Shown here piece by piece: positions 29,521-42,300 of a stretch of 64,000 nucleotides of DNA. Source of the stretch: Hygrophila difformis (taxonomy: Eukaryota > Streptophyta > Magnoliopsida > Lamiales > Acanthaceae); NCBI GenBank assembly GCA_030278955.1, contig JAOANR010000001.1, forward strand, positions 42,310,890 to 42,374,889, given 5' to 3'. Each line of letters begins with the position of its first letter. Position 1 is the stretch's first letter. The notes under the pieces were generated by a model that worked only from the letters and a program-made list of their open reading frames with translations, was not told the DNA's origin and ran no database searches. Made by a program: the position numbers and the translations under genes.

Positions 29521-30924
29521 CCAAATCTCCTACATTATCAAAGGTTGCAGCTGTCCATTATCAGGCCATAAAATCATCACTTGCTTCCGATACACACACC
29601 TCCGACAATCTCATTAATGGATATGTAAAATGCAAGGGTTTAGGCAATGCTTTGAAACTGTTCGACGATATGCCTCACAGAGATACTGCATTTTGGAATA
29701 CTGTTATCACCGGATTCGTGAATTTGGGAAAACTTCGGATGTGCTTGGGAGGTTTTACAGTCTATGAAGCGCTGTGGGTTTTTCTTCGATGGCTATAATT
29801 TTGGAAGCATACTCGAGAGTCGAGGGCATTGGCATTGGTGGAGGCCTCTTGGATGATCAGCAAGTCCACTCGGATGTTGTAAAGACGGGATTTGATGATA
29901 ATGTGTATGCTTCTAGTGTTCTTTTGGATATGTACGCCAAGTGTAGGAGAGTCGGGGATGTGAATGTGGTATTTGAGCATGTGCGTGAGAAAAATTCGGT
30001 TTCTTTGAATGCTTTGATTGCAGGATGTGTAGAAATTGGGGATTCACAGCGTTGTGTGAAGTTGTTGTCGAGTATGATGGTGGAAGGTGTGAGCATATGC
30101 GCGGTAAAATCAGGGCTTGAGCAGAATGAATATGTAGCTAACGCCTTGATCTTCATGTACTCGGGAATCATCAAAGATGCTTGGAACTCCTTTGAGGCAT
30201 CCAGTAAGGAAACATCAGTGCCATGGAACTCAATAATTTTTGCACACGCACAAGAAGCGCAAGGTAGAGTTGCTCTTGACCTCTTCCGTCAGATGACCAA
30301 GAGAAATGTGAAGCTGGATCATGTTACTTTTGTTGCTGCTGTCACTGCCTGCAGTAACATTGGTTTAGTCAAAGAAGGCCTCAAGTTTCTAAAATCCATT
30401 GAAACCGAGATTGGAATTGCAGGCCGAAGGGAAAATATGCATGCATAATTCACTTGCTTGGAAGGGCTGGACGACTGATGGAGGCAGAACAACTTATCAG
30501 GGAACTGCCACATGAACCTGATGTAATGGTGTGGAAAACATTATTAGGTGCTTGCAGGGCATGCGGTGCAGGTAGCTGATTATTTGCAAGAACTTGATCC
30601 TGGAGATCATTGTCCTTATGTTGTTCTCTCTGATATGTACGGCCAAATCAAAAGTTGGGATGGGAAAGCCAGCACGATAAGGCTAATGAGGGACAAGGGA
30701 TCGAGAAAGTGCCTAGTTGGAGCTGGATCAAATTGGGGAATGAGGTTTATGCTTTCGATGCTGGCCATCGTTCCCACCCGAAATCCTTGGAGATTAACCA
30801 ACCACTGCAAGAGCTGATTGGGGAAATAAGAGATCCTAAAAGTGGTTGTATGTTATATTTTTGCCTTGGCAATGGTTACTGGATTGGAGGCTGTGATTGT
30901 TCTATTAATCCTAGCAAAGTTTGA
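29521..30924 (+). pseudogene. PPR protein pseudogene, copy 1
   Basis: Phrases typical of a PLS-class pentatricopeptide protein: DNLINGYVKCKGLGNALKLF, DDMPHR, WNTVITGFVNLG, VHSDVVKTGFDDNVYASSV, LLDMYAKC, NSVSLNALIAGCVEIG, VTFVAAVTACSNIGLVKEGL, and a C-terminal E-type region ([23 protein letters not shown]). It resembles the family of Arabidopsis At3g25970. Reading needs frame changes (for example near 29730, 30445 and 30640) and meets stops, so no full protein can be made. Intact relatives are organelle RNA-binding factors. The longest open stretch is 29774-30448. Copy 2 lies at 48300-49587. Confidence 0.82.
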
Positions 30925-31100
30925 AATATAAGGTCTCACTGGCCGGGAGTGTTTTCGAGCATGATAAGGCTTCATTGTCATAGCAAAATATGGATTTTTG
31001 CTTTTGTATAAACTTTCAGTTTATTCTATTGCTTTTCTACAAAATGGGGACAAATTAACAACGGTAAATGAATGCATACATCGTTCAATATATATGATCA

Positions 31101-31646
31101 TTAAAAGAAGAAATTTGTACTCTCTCCGGTGTTTGTGGATGCATTATCTTTAGGCTCTTTCTTCGCATCAGCCACAACGTACTTTTTCTCGCAGGCACTT
31201 GTTTCGAACACCATAACATTAAAATGTAAGTCTTCGGTGTGTTCAAACACCAGAAAGTCCCCAAGGATCAGCCCATGGCGATGGACAAAATCCGGCCATC
31301 CATCTTGGAAACTGATTAAACCCAATTCATCATTTCTGCAAATTTGGATCTTTGACTTTCCCATTGTGGTCCGGATTATTGCGTGTTCTGATTTCTTCTC
31401 TGCGAGCTTCTTACAATGCTTGTGGTAAATTCTGCATTACAAGAAGAAGAGGAAAAGAAAGAAAGGATGGATGAGCTGAAAGAAAGAATGGATGGATGAG
31501 GTAAGTACATTATGTTAAACAAATGTAAGAACATTGACGAGATTTTGAATTCGTAAGAGGCAACGTACCAATCTGTGATGGAAGCCAGAAACCATGATCT
31601 TGAAGAACCTGCTTCTTGGTTCTGCAAGTGAAAATTTTTCTTCCAT
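31101..31646 (-). CDS. Small single-B3-domain gene (REM-like), copy 1, doubtful splice
   Basis: Exon 1 31646-31569 gives MEEKFSLAEPRSRFFKIMVS and ends at GTACGT. Exon 2 encodes a B3 domain (IIRTTMGKSKIQICRNDELG, DGWPDFVHRHGL, GDFLVFEHT, VMVFETSACEK) to a TAA at 31101. With the conserved acceptor (exon from 31431) the reading is NLPQAL then a stop. With an AG 13 nt further in (exon from 31418) the frame joins and yields about 131 residues. B3 domains bind DNA; REM proteins are nuclear. It may be functional only if the alternative acceptor is used. It is the nearest downstream neighbour, in tandem, of the three-domain REM gene. Confidence 0.6.
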
Positions 31647-31930
31647 TTCTACGCTTTCATATGTGGAGCCAAAACAAGGATATGCTAATATATGTATATG
31701 TAGTTTTCAAATGAGAATGACAGATGAAATCAGAAACAACAGCCGAATGATATTGTAATTTTTCTGGAACCTTTGCTAAGAGTTTCTTTGAAAAAAGAAA
31801 ATCATATAAAATAGAGGAAACAGAATCGAAATAGTTTATCTACAAAAAGAGTTTGTGTGTGAATAGCCAATCTCAAAGACAAAATAGATGTCATATTAAC
31901 AACTTGTAGTGACTCATATGGACACAGTCC

Positions 31931-33466
31931 CTAAGAAAGTGCAGGATTTATGTGCACATGCATTACAACATTATTCGAGTCGTTTCGAATAAGTTCAAAG
32001 TAACAAACATCTCCCAACTTAAGTTTATTCGCATCATAAAATGCCTTCCATCCCTTCCCAATCCTGCATCTGTCTTGACGACCATTCTTGTCATAATTGA
32101 GCTTCACTTGCCATCTTCTTCTGCTGGGATCTCTCAGTATCACATTTGTTTTTTCCTTTCCTATACCATTTGACCTTCGAAACTCTAGTGGAATAGACTG
32201 TCACAACCAATTACTTTAGTCAATCAGAAATGAGAAAAAAAAAAAAATACATTGAAAACAAGAACCACCTCTTTAGAGGACATACTATTAACAACACATA
32301 TACTGTAAAATGAGCTCACCAGATCTTGTTTAACATGATAATATCTTATTTTTTGCTCGAAGAACGGGTTGTCGCCCTTGAATGGCAAACCCATACTTGA
32401 TGACCCCATCTGTCGTTTTCCTACAAAATTAAATCTATCAAATATGCTAATTTAATTATATTCACAAGTATGTATAAAAAAGAGGTTTTAGTACTCATTG
32501 GTGCTTCTTGGGGCTCTTCCTTTGGATCAACAATAAGGGGGCCTTTATCCCTTTGGGGTGCTTCTTGGGGCTCTTCCTTTGGATCAACTATGGGATCAAT
32601 TTGGATAATGTGGTCCTGAGCCTTTTTCTTGTGATCAACTGGGTAGTATTTCTCGCAGGAACTTGCATCAAACACAACGGCATTTAAATGAAGATTTGCA
32701 ACGTGTTCAAACGTTACAAACTCTTCAATTCGAAGGCCATGGCTATTGACAAACTGTGGCCATCCATCTTCAAATGTGACTAACCCTGATTCCTGGTTTA
32801 TACACATTTTCACTTCAAATGTCCCTATACGGCTAGTGAGGACTGCCTTGGCTGATGTTTCCATTATAAGCTTATTGGAAAACTTCTTTGGAAGATCCTG
32901 CAATAAAGAACTAGCGATGGTTAGTGTAAGTAAAGTGAAGTAGAAATAGTTGATAACTATTGCATAAGAAGAAAGATGCACCAGTTTGCAATCGAAGCCC
33001 GGCATCATAACCTTGTAGAAACGCTTTGGTCCAGAAAATAGACCGGAAAATAGTAGTCCTTTCTCACAGGCACTTTCATCAAACATAAAGACATTGAAAT
33101 GAAAATTTCCAACATGTTCAAACACCACAAGGTCTCCAACACAAAGGCCATGGCGTTCGAAAAAATCTGGCCATCCATCCACAAAACTAATATGCCCTAA
33201 TTCTTGGTTCCTGCACACCTTCATTTTAAATGTTCCCAAGCTAGTTTTGAGGACTGCCTGCTCCGATTTCTCTTGTTGAAGGTTATTGTATATCATTTTT
33301 GGCAGGTTCTACATATGAGAAAGTAGCTTGGAATGATTAATGTAAATAAACTGAAGTAGTAAGAATATGTACATGAGAAATGAGAAGAAAGACCCACCAG
33401 TTTCTCATTGAAGCCAGGCATCATAACCTTGAAGAAACGCTTTGTTTCTGTAACTACACCTCCCAT
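31931..33466 (-). CDS. REM-family B3 transcription factor, three B3 domains, intact (copy 1)
   Basis: Five exons: 33466-33398, 33308-32982, 32897-32495, 32420-32320, 32197-31931. All introns are GT-AG and phases join (0, 0, 1, 0), giving 388 codons. B3 domain 1: [58 protein letters not shown]. Domain 2: [54 protein letters not shown]. An acidic/proline linker with two [11 protein letters not shown] repeats follows. Domain 3: [50 protein letters not shown]. This is the Reproductive Meristem (REM) layout: a nuclear, sequence-specific DNA-binding protein. Splice sites are inferred from sequence, but a nearly identical paralogue (copy 2) confirms them. Confidence 0.9.
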
Positions 33467-34480
33467 GTTTTGCTTCCTCCTGAGAAACCAGAGACAAAGG
33501 TGATAATTAAATCTAAGGATAAGTCAATTCAACTTCCGTGGAGTGTCCTAGGCTTGAATCAAGAATGCAAATTCAATATACAACAAATTGCATCCAAAAC
33601 TTCGTAATCAGGAACCTCTTTACATTTTGGCAATTAGCATATGTCAGAGAAATCAACAGGGATAACCAAATGGAGTCGTTTGGGGATAAACTGGAAGAGA
33701 GATCCACACCACTGGAAATACTCGAGAAGAAATGACATCTCAGTCTGTACTAAATACTGAGATGGAGACGGATTATTAGAAAAAAAATTCCCAGGCACAA
33801 TGGAATTTGTTATATTGGTTACCCACCGGGGAAGCTGATCAAGATTCAGAATTATGAACTCCCGATGTAGCAATGGCTGAACACCTTACTATGGTGCTAA
33901 TCAGCAAACATATTTCAAAACAAATAAGAAAAATAGAAAGTATGATCGCATGATATGGATACTATGCAGGGATCACACACATTTGGAATCAAGGCTCACC
34001 AACCAAGCAAAACAACCTGATTTGTGAGTCAGCGAGTGACCTAATTTAAAACCCAAATTGATCAATTTTTATTGGATTTAATCTTGCATACAGGGTTGGA
34101 TGGAAAAAGTTGCATAGTACAGATCAAATGCCAACTTTCTTATCTAATTTCTTTCTGCAAAACTGCATCATGCAACGTAGCCAACTAGCCGATGGAGGAT
34201 TTCAAGGACTTATTAATCTATGCAAGAGCACCTGTGGTGCTTTGAGTTTTCTATGCTACAGGCAACATGTAAATGATCATTCTTAGACTTTTCTCAATGG
34301 AACTTAGTACAGTTTTGAATCGGTGTCTTTGGGCAGGCAATTGTGGTAGCAAGCAGCATTAGCAAGTAGCAACTAGCACCAATTTAGGAAAAACTTGTTC
34401 CTTTTTGGTTATTCTTGAGTTCGATCATGTAGACACTGTTCGACCCAAAAAATACATGCCAGTTTTCAAAGGTAAATGTT
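33467..34480 (-). promoter_or_regulatory. Upstream region of REM copy 1, shared with copy 2
   Basis: About 1 kb matching 62975-64000 closely, with small indels (for example near 33775 and 33890). Short ORFs here are not conserved as proteins. It probably contains the 5' UTR and promoter. I cannot point to a certain TATA box. Confidence 0.5.
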
Positions 34481-35488
34481 CCACAATAGACACCCTTTTA
34501 TATTAACAATACATTATACAAATCACAGGTCACAGCTATAATCCATTTATTTGCAATTTTGCTCATATTAAATAACGTTATTAAAAAAAATATTTTATAT
34601 CCAAGGGAGTATGTTTCAGGCGTGGAAGATATACAATTATTGAAAAATTATTTCATCACACGGCAACAAATTAGAGAGTTCTTTATACAATGTCAAGCTA
34701 AGGTTGTAATCATAGCAGAAAAACGCCAACTTTATTAGGACAAAACCCACCTATTCAATTTTGGAGCCTTGCATAGTAATATAGTATCGAGCACAGAATA
34801 AACATAAACATCTATAAAAAAATCAATTGGCAACCGACTAAAAGGGCCAATGTAAAACCACTCACACATTTTAGCAAACACTTTATGCACAAGTAAAACC
34901 AACAACACTCTAATCCCCTTATTCACAGCCGCTCACCACCAATGTAGTGTGTGTGGATAGAAAAAACGAACCAAAAAGAAAATTAACAAATTTAAAAAAC
35001 AGTCGGAAAATATAAAAATGTACCTTTGGCTGACGACAAGAATGAAAACAGTGAGGAAAATAAGGTTGACAAGAAGCGAAAAGCGGCGGCAGTGACCCTC
35101 GCTCGTGGTGCGGGGAAAGGGTCGTCGGGGGCCGGAGGAGAAAAGAGGCCGGAAATGGAAATGGGGAGGAGTTGAAGCAGCTCTGTAATGAAGAAGAAGC
35201 AATTAGAGCGAAAACAACAACGTGGTAAGTGAGTAGTGGTTCCTCCCATGCCTTTAATTTGTCGTGAAATGGGTAGAGTGGTAAGAGAGGTGGTGGTACA
35301 ATCCGTACCAAACAATATATGGAAAAGCTGCAGCAAATGGGATTCCCGTAGTGGTAGTGGTAACAGAGTAACAGAGAGCTGGTACAGTACACCAGTCATT
35401 ATTACAGATAACACAAAGAAAGGAATGGGAACAAAAAAGTGGCAGCAGAGTCTGCACAGGACAAGGCTAGGCTGGGATAAAACAGATA
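34481..35488. other. Unassigned intergenic region
   Basis: No recognisable gene. A more GC-rich patch at about 35030-35180 has overlapping minus-strand ORFs of 89-157 codons (34919-35414), low in complexity (Ser/Phe/Pro/Leu) with no known domain. It could be a first exon or leader of an unseen gene, but nothing supports that. Confidence 0.4.
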
Positions 35489-35957
35489 CTCCCTCCGTCC
35501 CGCGAAGATTGAAGCCTTTCTTTTGGGCACCGTAATTTAGGTAGTGGAGTTTAGTAGTTAAAGTGGTGTGGGGATTATAATGAATTTTGATATTATTTAT
35601 TGTTTAACTTTGACTTAATATTATCGTAGTGATGTAATTTGAGAAAAATATTCAAGTGTGGTCTTGTTAGAATCGTCTAATCGTGTAGTTTTAGAATATA
35701 TATTTTATACAATTTTTATTTGTATCAATTTTGTAATATTAAGAGTTAAAGAAATATAAGGGACTTTGTGTAGGAAAATAATAATGCATTGGAATTTGTG
35801 CAGAATAGTAAAAGTAAGTATTTTTTATGGGATTTGACAATAATTAAGATTCTAATCAAACTTATATTAATTTAATTTTTCTAAAAACGGAAAGGGTTCA
35901 AACTTCGTGGGACACCCAAAAAATGAATAGGGTTCAAACTTCGTGGGACGGAGGGAG
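35489..35957. mobile_element. Stowaway MITE, 469 bp
   Basis: Terminal inverted repeats CTCCCTCCGTCCCGCGAAG and its complement, flanked by TA (35487-35488 and 35958-35959). This is the classic plant Stowaway/mariner end. The left subterminal AAGCCTTTCTTTTGGGCA is shared with the next MITE. Confidence 0.88.
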
Positions 35958-36026
35958 TATTATTATTGAGGGAAATTGAGCATACATGGGAGACGATTGC
36001 CCAGCCATGTTTGGGCAAAACAACTA

Positions 36027-37295
36027 CTCCTCTATCCCGGCGAAATGTGGATCATTTCTTGTGGGGAAAAAAAAGGTTAAATTAGTCCATTTTCTTTCTA
36101 AAAATCCAAATCAGTCCTTTTTCTATTTTATTACCAAAATAGTCCCCTACAAATGCTAATAATGTCCAAATCAATCCATTTTTCATTAATTATGCCCTAA
36201 TTGCTGACGTGGCAAGGGTTTAAATTTACACCTGATATGTGGGCATAATATTAGTCTTTTTTCTTTTATCTTTTGTCAATTCAGCCCTAAACTTTTATTT
36301 TGTTCCATTTAGTCCTCTATCCAAATCAGTTATTTTTATATTAATTGGCCTCCAATATTTCAAATTATTTCATTTAAGGCTCAGAACCTTAAATTCTATT
36401 ATTATTAGTTCATTTATCAAATAAATGTTCAACATACTTCTCTAAATAAATTAAACACCAAACATCATACATTGGGTGACTGTCTTGTTACTAGGTCTTC
36501 CAAGCTCTGTAAATAAATTAAACATCAAACCTCATGCATTGGGTTTGACTGCCTTGTTACTGGGTTTTCCAAGCTCCGGGATTTTACGAAAGTATGTTGG
36601 GCATTCATTTGATAAATGGACTAATAATAATAAAAAATTTAAGGTTTAGGGCTTTAAATGAAATAATTTAAAAGATTAGAGGCCAATTAATATAAAAATG
36701 ACTGATTTTGATAGAGGACTAAATGGAACAAAATAAAAGTTTATAACTGAATTGACAAAAGATAAAAGAAAAATGACTAATATTATACCCACGTATCAGG
36801 TTAAATTTAAACCCTTGCCACATCAGCAATTGGGCCATAATTAGTGAAAAATGGACTGATTTGGACATAATTAGCATTTGTAGCGGACTGTTTTGGTAAT
36901 AAAATAGAAAAATGACTGATTTGGATTTTTGGAAAAGAAAAAGGACGTATTTAACCATTTTTCCTTTCTTTTGGGCAGATAATTTAATTTAGGTGGTGGA
37001 GGCACAATAGTTTAGATGGTGGGGTTTAGTGGTTAAAGACTTTAAGTGGTGAGAGTATTTGTGTTTAAAATTTTATTGAATTTTGACTTTGGTTATTATT
37101 TAACTTTGACTTAATATTATGGTAGTGATTTAACTAGAGGAAAATATGCGAGTGTGATCTTATTAGAATGGTCTAGGCATCTAGTTTTAGAATATATATC
37201 TATATTAATTTAATTTATCTGAAAATGGAAAGTGGCCAAATTTCACGGGACACCACAAAAAGGAATACCAGCCAACTTTTGTGGGACGGAGGGAG
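36027..37295. mobile_element. Second Stowaway MITE, split by a foldback element
   Basis: Left end CTCCTCTATCCCGGCGAA after TA (36025-36026); right end GTGGGACGGAGGGAG before TA (37296-37297). Without the nested element it is about 370 bp and resembles the MITE at 35489. Confidence 0.78.
36066..36964. mobile_element. Long-inverted-repeat (MULE/foldback-type) element
   Basis: Two arms of about 370 bp (36066-36439 and 36591-36964) are near-perfect reverse complements, around a 150-bp loop. Flanks TTTCTTGTGGG (36055-36065) and TTTCTTTTGGG (36965-36975) form an 11-bp duplication with one mismatch, the size range of Mutator-like elements (9-11 bp). The loop itself is a direct repeat of about 66 bp (36443-36507 and 36510-36576). 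No coding capacity. Confidence 0.8.
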
Positions 37296-37297
37296 TA

Positions 37298-37660
37298 CCA
37301 TTCAGCTAGTATATTTTGTATGATAATGTGAGATAAATTAGCTTATTTAATATATATAAAATAACTTAGAATTATCAATTCTTTTTGAAACCGCTGCAAA
37401 TAGCAGTATTTTGGATTCTAGCTTATTTTATGCAAAAAGTTAGTATCGAAATTGTCAAATAATAAATTTTAACTAATTATTACTCACATAATCAATTAAC
37501 AGTTAACAATTAATTCTCAAACAGACATAATGATTTTATTGGAAATAATGTAAGAGATTTGATAAATTAAAATTAGTAAGAGAAATGAATAATTAATTGG
37601 GTGAAAGATTTAAGGGGTGTTTGGCAAAACAAATAAATTAGTTTAGGGTTCTAAAGCACA
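37298..37660. other. AT-rich spacer
   Basis: No gene seen. At about 37615 the phrase TAAGGGGTGTTTGGCAAAAC resembles one end of a Tourist or hAT-type MITE, but I find no partner end. Confidence 0.4.
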
Positions 37661-37874
37661 TCCTAAATATATATATTATTAAAACCATTAGCGCTCAACC
37701 AAGTCAACATTTAATGTTGTGTCTCCATTTCAAATTTTCAATTTTTATAGATTTTTGCATTTTTTTAAAATTTTTTAATTTGGATATGGAAATATATATT
37801 AATCCATATATTAATTTGGATATGGAAATCTCAATTTTCAAGTTTTAAAAGATATGAATTTTTTTTTTTTTTTT

Positions 37875-39399
37875 GAGAAGAAAACATATCTTTATTTCCA
37901 GCATAGCTATAAAGCAAGTCCAACAACATAACAAAAGAAGATGATCTCCATCCTACCCACCAAACAGCAAATGGGCTACACACAATTACCTAATCAAGCC
38001 TCGCGGATTTTTAAACAATACGGGATCAAGCCGAAAGTGAAAACTTTTCCTATCAACACGCGCCATGATATTGATAAAAACACTCTTCCACAAGACAGCC
38101 TTCAAAACCATGATGAAACCAGGGGACGAACAGCACAGACTTCATGAGCAGAGGCACCGCATCAAAAGAACAGGGCCAACGTTTGTAGCATCTTTTTCTT
38201 CCAAGAAAATTGAAAAGCCTCAGCTTCGACCTATCATCAATCTCGACAACGGTGCTCTCGATTGACGAAACACCCTGAAACCCAGACTTACTCCCGAGTC
38301 ATATCTACCCTGCACTAATATTCAGTCCATCGTACTACATCGAAGAGCCTTACGCGAGGTGGAAAAGGAAGAAGGGAGAAGCAGCAATGGCTATAGGGCA
38401 AAGAAAGGGACCATCTACCCAAGTTCACACTTCAGTCCGATATTAGTTGCAAAAAGGGATGGGATCAAGAATAACCAATAACTACAACAGTCTCCACCCA
38501 AAGACATGTCCTATTGCACACCCCTTTATGCTAACATTCTCAATCTTTCTACTACACTTTCTTTTGCTAATTTTAACAAATCTCCAACGCTTTTTTTTTT
38601 TTTTTTTTAAAAACAACAGGCTTCTCCAGAGATCACTCCTATAATGCCCCCCTACTCGCAAAAATAGAGATTTCTCTTTTTTTTTTTTTTTTTTTTCTCA
38701 CAGCCCACAGCTTTTCACACCCAATCTTTGTAAGGACAATACAAGCCTTCTCTGTGTTCTTCTAAACTACTCACAAAAACTCCCACAACTTTCTACGTCC
38801 CATCATCCAGTTTGCAACATAATAAGGACTTTCATGTGAAACTTTCTAAGGTGAATTTTGGGGTTTAAAAGGGTACCGAGGAGAAGAAAATCAAAGGGGG
38901 CTAATGATGTGGTATCAGTAAATGAAACTGGTAAAAAAGACTACACTGAAAGAAAGAACCTGGGATGAAGAAAGAGATGCCAAGATAGTTATCAAGTACC
39001 CTTCTCCTCCCCAGTACAACAGACTAGAATAAGAGTGCAGTCTCAACATGACAAGAAGTAAAATCTGGGATTTCAAAGTATAACACCTTATGAAAGCTCT
39101 TTCAAAGAGAAGGACTTCGATCTCACCAATCGTTTTTGTCCGCTAGCGATGAACCCGCAACCATACTGCATCAGTCCCCATACTATCTTTAAATTTCATC
39201 TCCCAACGTCATTATCATAATAAATCAATTGCAACAGCTGTGATCTTTTCGTTTGAAAGGTGATCAACGCTTCCATTTGCCGTGCTGGATACTCCTTTAG
39301 CCTCGCACAAAGTTCCCCGCCTGTAGCTCGTACCATCAGCCTGTAACAAAGAGGAAAAACAACAAAAGAAAATTGTACAGCCGTTAGAACTACCAGCCT
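37875..39399 (-). other. LINE 2 3' UTR
   Basis: Non-coding, about 1.5 kb, with two internal T-runs (A-runs in sense) near 38590 and 38680. Small ORFs on either strand show no domain. Confidence 0.7.
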
Positions 39400-42300
39400 T
39401 CAAGCGCCTCTAGCCTCCCACCCAAGATCCGTCCCATTTTGGAACCACTGTTCAATTTGGCAGTTTCCTGTAGCTCCTAATTTCGCCCAATGATCCGCCA
39501 TAGAGTTACGTTCCCTCAATATATGTTGGAATTTTACCACCCCTGAACATTTAACAACAGCTGCAATAGGTCCGATGAAACGATGGAGGCGCCAAGGAAT
39601 TTTCTTAGGTTCTGCCAACCATTTAACGACATTACTTGAATCACTTTCAAACACAATCTTTTGGAGAGGAAAGCCTTGGTCTCTAATAAGAGCCTTGCAT
39701 ACCCGGCTTATGGCTTGGAATTCTGCCTCTGTTGAATCTGTGATCCCTATAAAATCTGAAAGAATGAAAATCACAACCCCTTCATCGTTCCGAATCACCC
39801 CTCCTATCCCGGCTGGTCCCGGGTTACCAAGAGACGATCCGTCTGTATTAATTTTCCACCGCCCCTTCTCGGGGCGTATCCATACCAACCCCTGCCTTGG
39901 CAATCTCACGCCCTCTCTTCTTAGTCGGTTCAAAGCCATTGGGAACTGGTTCTCCACCCCACAGATTCTGAACTCATTATCATAACCAGCTGCTTGCCAC
40001 CACAACCTAACTCTCCATTGAACCTCGGCCACCGCTCCTCCTACATCAGGGAGTTGCCCTTTAAAAACCATCGAATTACGCACTTTCCATATAGTCCATA
40101 CAATCGCAATACCAGTGAACAGCCATGCTTCCCTCCTACTATTTTTCATTTCACAAAACAGCCACCAATCTAGCAAATTAACTACTCGTCCAGGGATAGT
40201 CCATTCTACGCCAAACCAAGCAAAACCTTGGTACCACAAAGCTTTCGCTATTTCACATTCACAGAACAGGTGCTCATGTGTCTCGCTGCCTTGCCCACAA
40301 CAAGTGCACTGGATGGAGTCATTTGGAAGACATCCCCTTCGCACTAGTACCTCCCGAACCGGTAGAGCATTCTGGAACAATTTCCAAATCACTAGCTTCG
40401 CTTTCATAGGAACCTTTATCTTCCATAGCTGACGCCACCTACACTTGGAAGCTGCCTCACCAACCTCCTGACAGGACCTTAGGCTTGATCGAATAGAGAA
40501 GCCCCCATTACCTTCCCAAACCCACACCACTTTGTCCTCTACAAATCTGCTTAATTCTACCCTCCTCAAAGTCCGCATGAAGTCGTTCCAAACATCTTTT
40601 TCCCAGTCGAACAACGCCCTTCTCAAGGATATGTTCCAGTTCCAAACATTCCCATCCCAGTGCCCAAAATCCTTTATCATCCCTTCCTTGTTCAAAGCTA
40701 ATGAAAATATTCTAGGGAAACTTTCTTTCAAAGATCTACCTTCCGCTACCCAAGAGTCTGACCAGAAACGTGTAGCACGCCCCTCCCCCACGATAATTCT
40801 CAAACCATTTCCAGAGGGCCCCCCGTCCATTAGTTCCCAGGCCTTACTAATGTAACCCCAGCAGGACCTTCCTATTCTCGCCGTTGGCACCAAAGGGGAC
40901 TTATTACCATAGTATTTAGCGTCCACCACCTCCTTCCAAAGTGATTGTTCGTTGCCGAACCTCCACCTCCATTTATATAGTAAAGCATTGTTGATATCCT
41001 GAACTCTCCAAATCCCCAAGCCTCCTACCTCCTTATCTGTGCATATCTTGTCCCAGCTTACAGTATGAATTTTCCGTCCTCCTACCAAGTCACTCCAGAA
41101 GAAGCCCCTTTTAAGTCTCTCCAACCTCTCAGCCACCTCCCTAGGAATCTTGAACAAAGAAAGATAATACATTGGGAGATTGCTAAGTACTGAATTTATT
41201 AAACACACCCTGCCCGCCTATGATAGGACTTTCCCTTTCCATCCCGCCAAATGTTTTTCGACTTTATCCAACACCGGTTGCCATAGAGAGCACCCATTAA
41301 TCCTACCACCTATTGGAATCCCCAAGTACCTCATGGGCCACCTACCAACTCCACACCCGAGCATAGAAGCAGCTGCTCCCACCAACTCGTCCGAACAATT
41401 AATCCCGTAGATGTTACTTTTACCAAAGTTTATGCGTAAGCCCGTTGCCAGAGAAAGACATCTCAAAATTCTCTTTATTAGCAACACCTGAGAAAGCTCT
41501 CCTTCACAAAAAATCAGTGTATCATCAGCATATTGTATATGAGAGATTACAGGTCCATCAGCCCCAATTCTCAGCCCCCTGATCATTCCACTCTCTTCAG
41601 CATTAGTCATCAATCTGTTAAAAACCTCTGCAACTAATACGAACAGGTAGGGGGATAAGGGGTCGCCCTGCCTTAAACCTTTTTGCAAACTAAAAAATTT
41701 CGTAGGGGATCCATTAACCAGTACAGCCGCAGTAGCCGAAGAAACGCACTCCATAATCCATTTCGACCATTTCTCACCAAAACCCGAAGCCTCCAATACA
41801 CCAGATAGGGCTTCCCACGACACATTGTCGTAAGCCTTGGCGAAGTCCAATTTTATTGCAAAACCACAACGGCCAGCTGAAAACGTAGCTTGAAAGACCT
41901 CCGCTGCTATAAGTGCCCCGTCTAATATCTGTCTCCCATGGATAAACGCCATTTGAGATCTCCCAACTATACTGCCAAGGACGTCATGCAACCTTCTCGC
42001 CAACACTTTTGCAACTATTTTGTAAACACTGCTTACCAAAGAAATAGGCCGGTAGTCGCTAAAAGCCACTGGATTGTTAGATTTTGGGATCAAGGCAATG
42101 AAGGAACCTCCCATCTCTCTCGGAAAAGAGCCACCATTTTCAAGCAGCTTAAACATTTCCAGTACCTCCTTTTTCAACAAATGCCAGTACTTCTTGAAGA
42201 AACCCATATTAAAACCGTTAGGCCCCGGCGCCCTATTGCTATCACAGCTCCAAATAGCCATCCTAACTTCGTCCTCTGTGAACCTCCTTTCCAACCACTC

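Noticed and set aside
29774..30448. A functional 224-residue PPR protein
   Set aside because: It is only the middle of a longer PPR gene that is frameshifted at both sides; the paralogue is broken too.
34919..35414. Minus-strand ORFs of 89-157 codons
   Set aside because: Low-complexity Ser/Phe/Leu/Pro sequence in overlapping frames; no conserved copy in the window.
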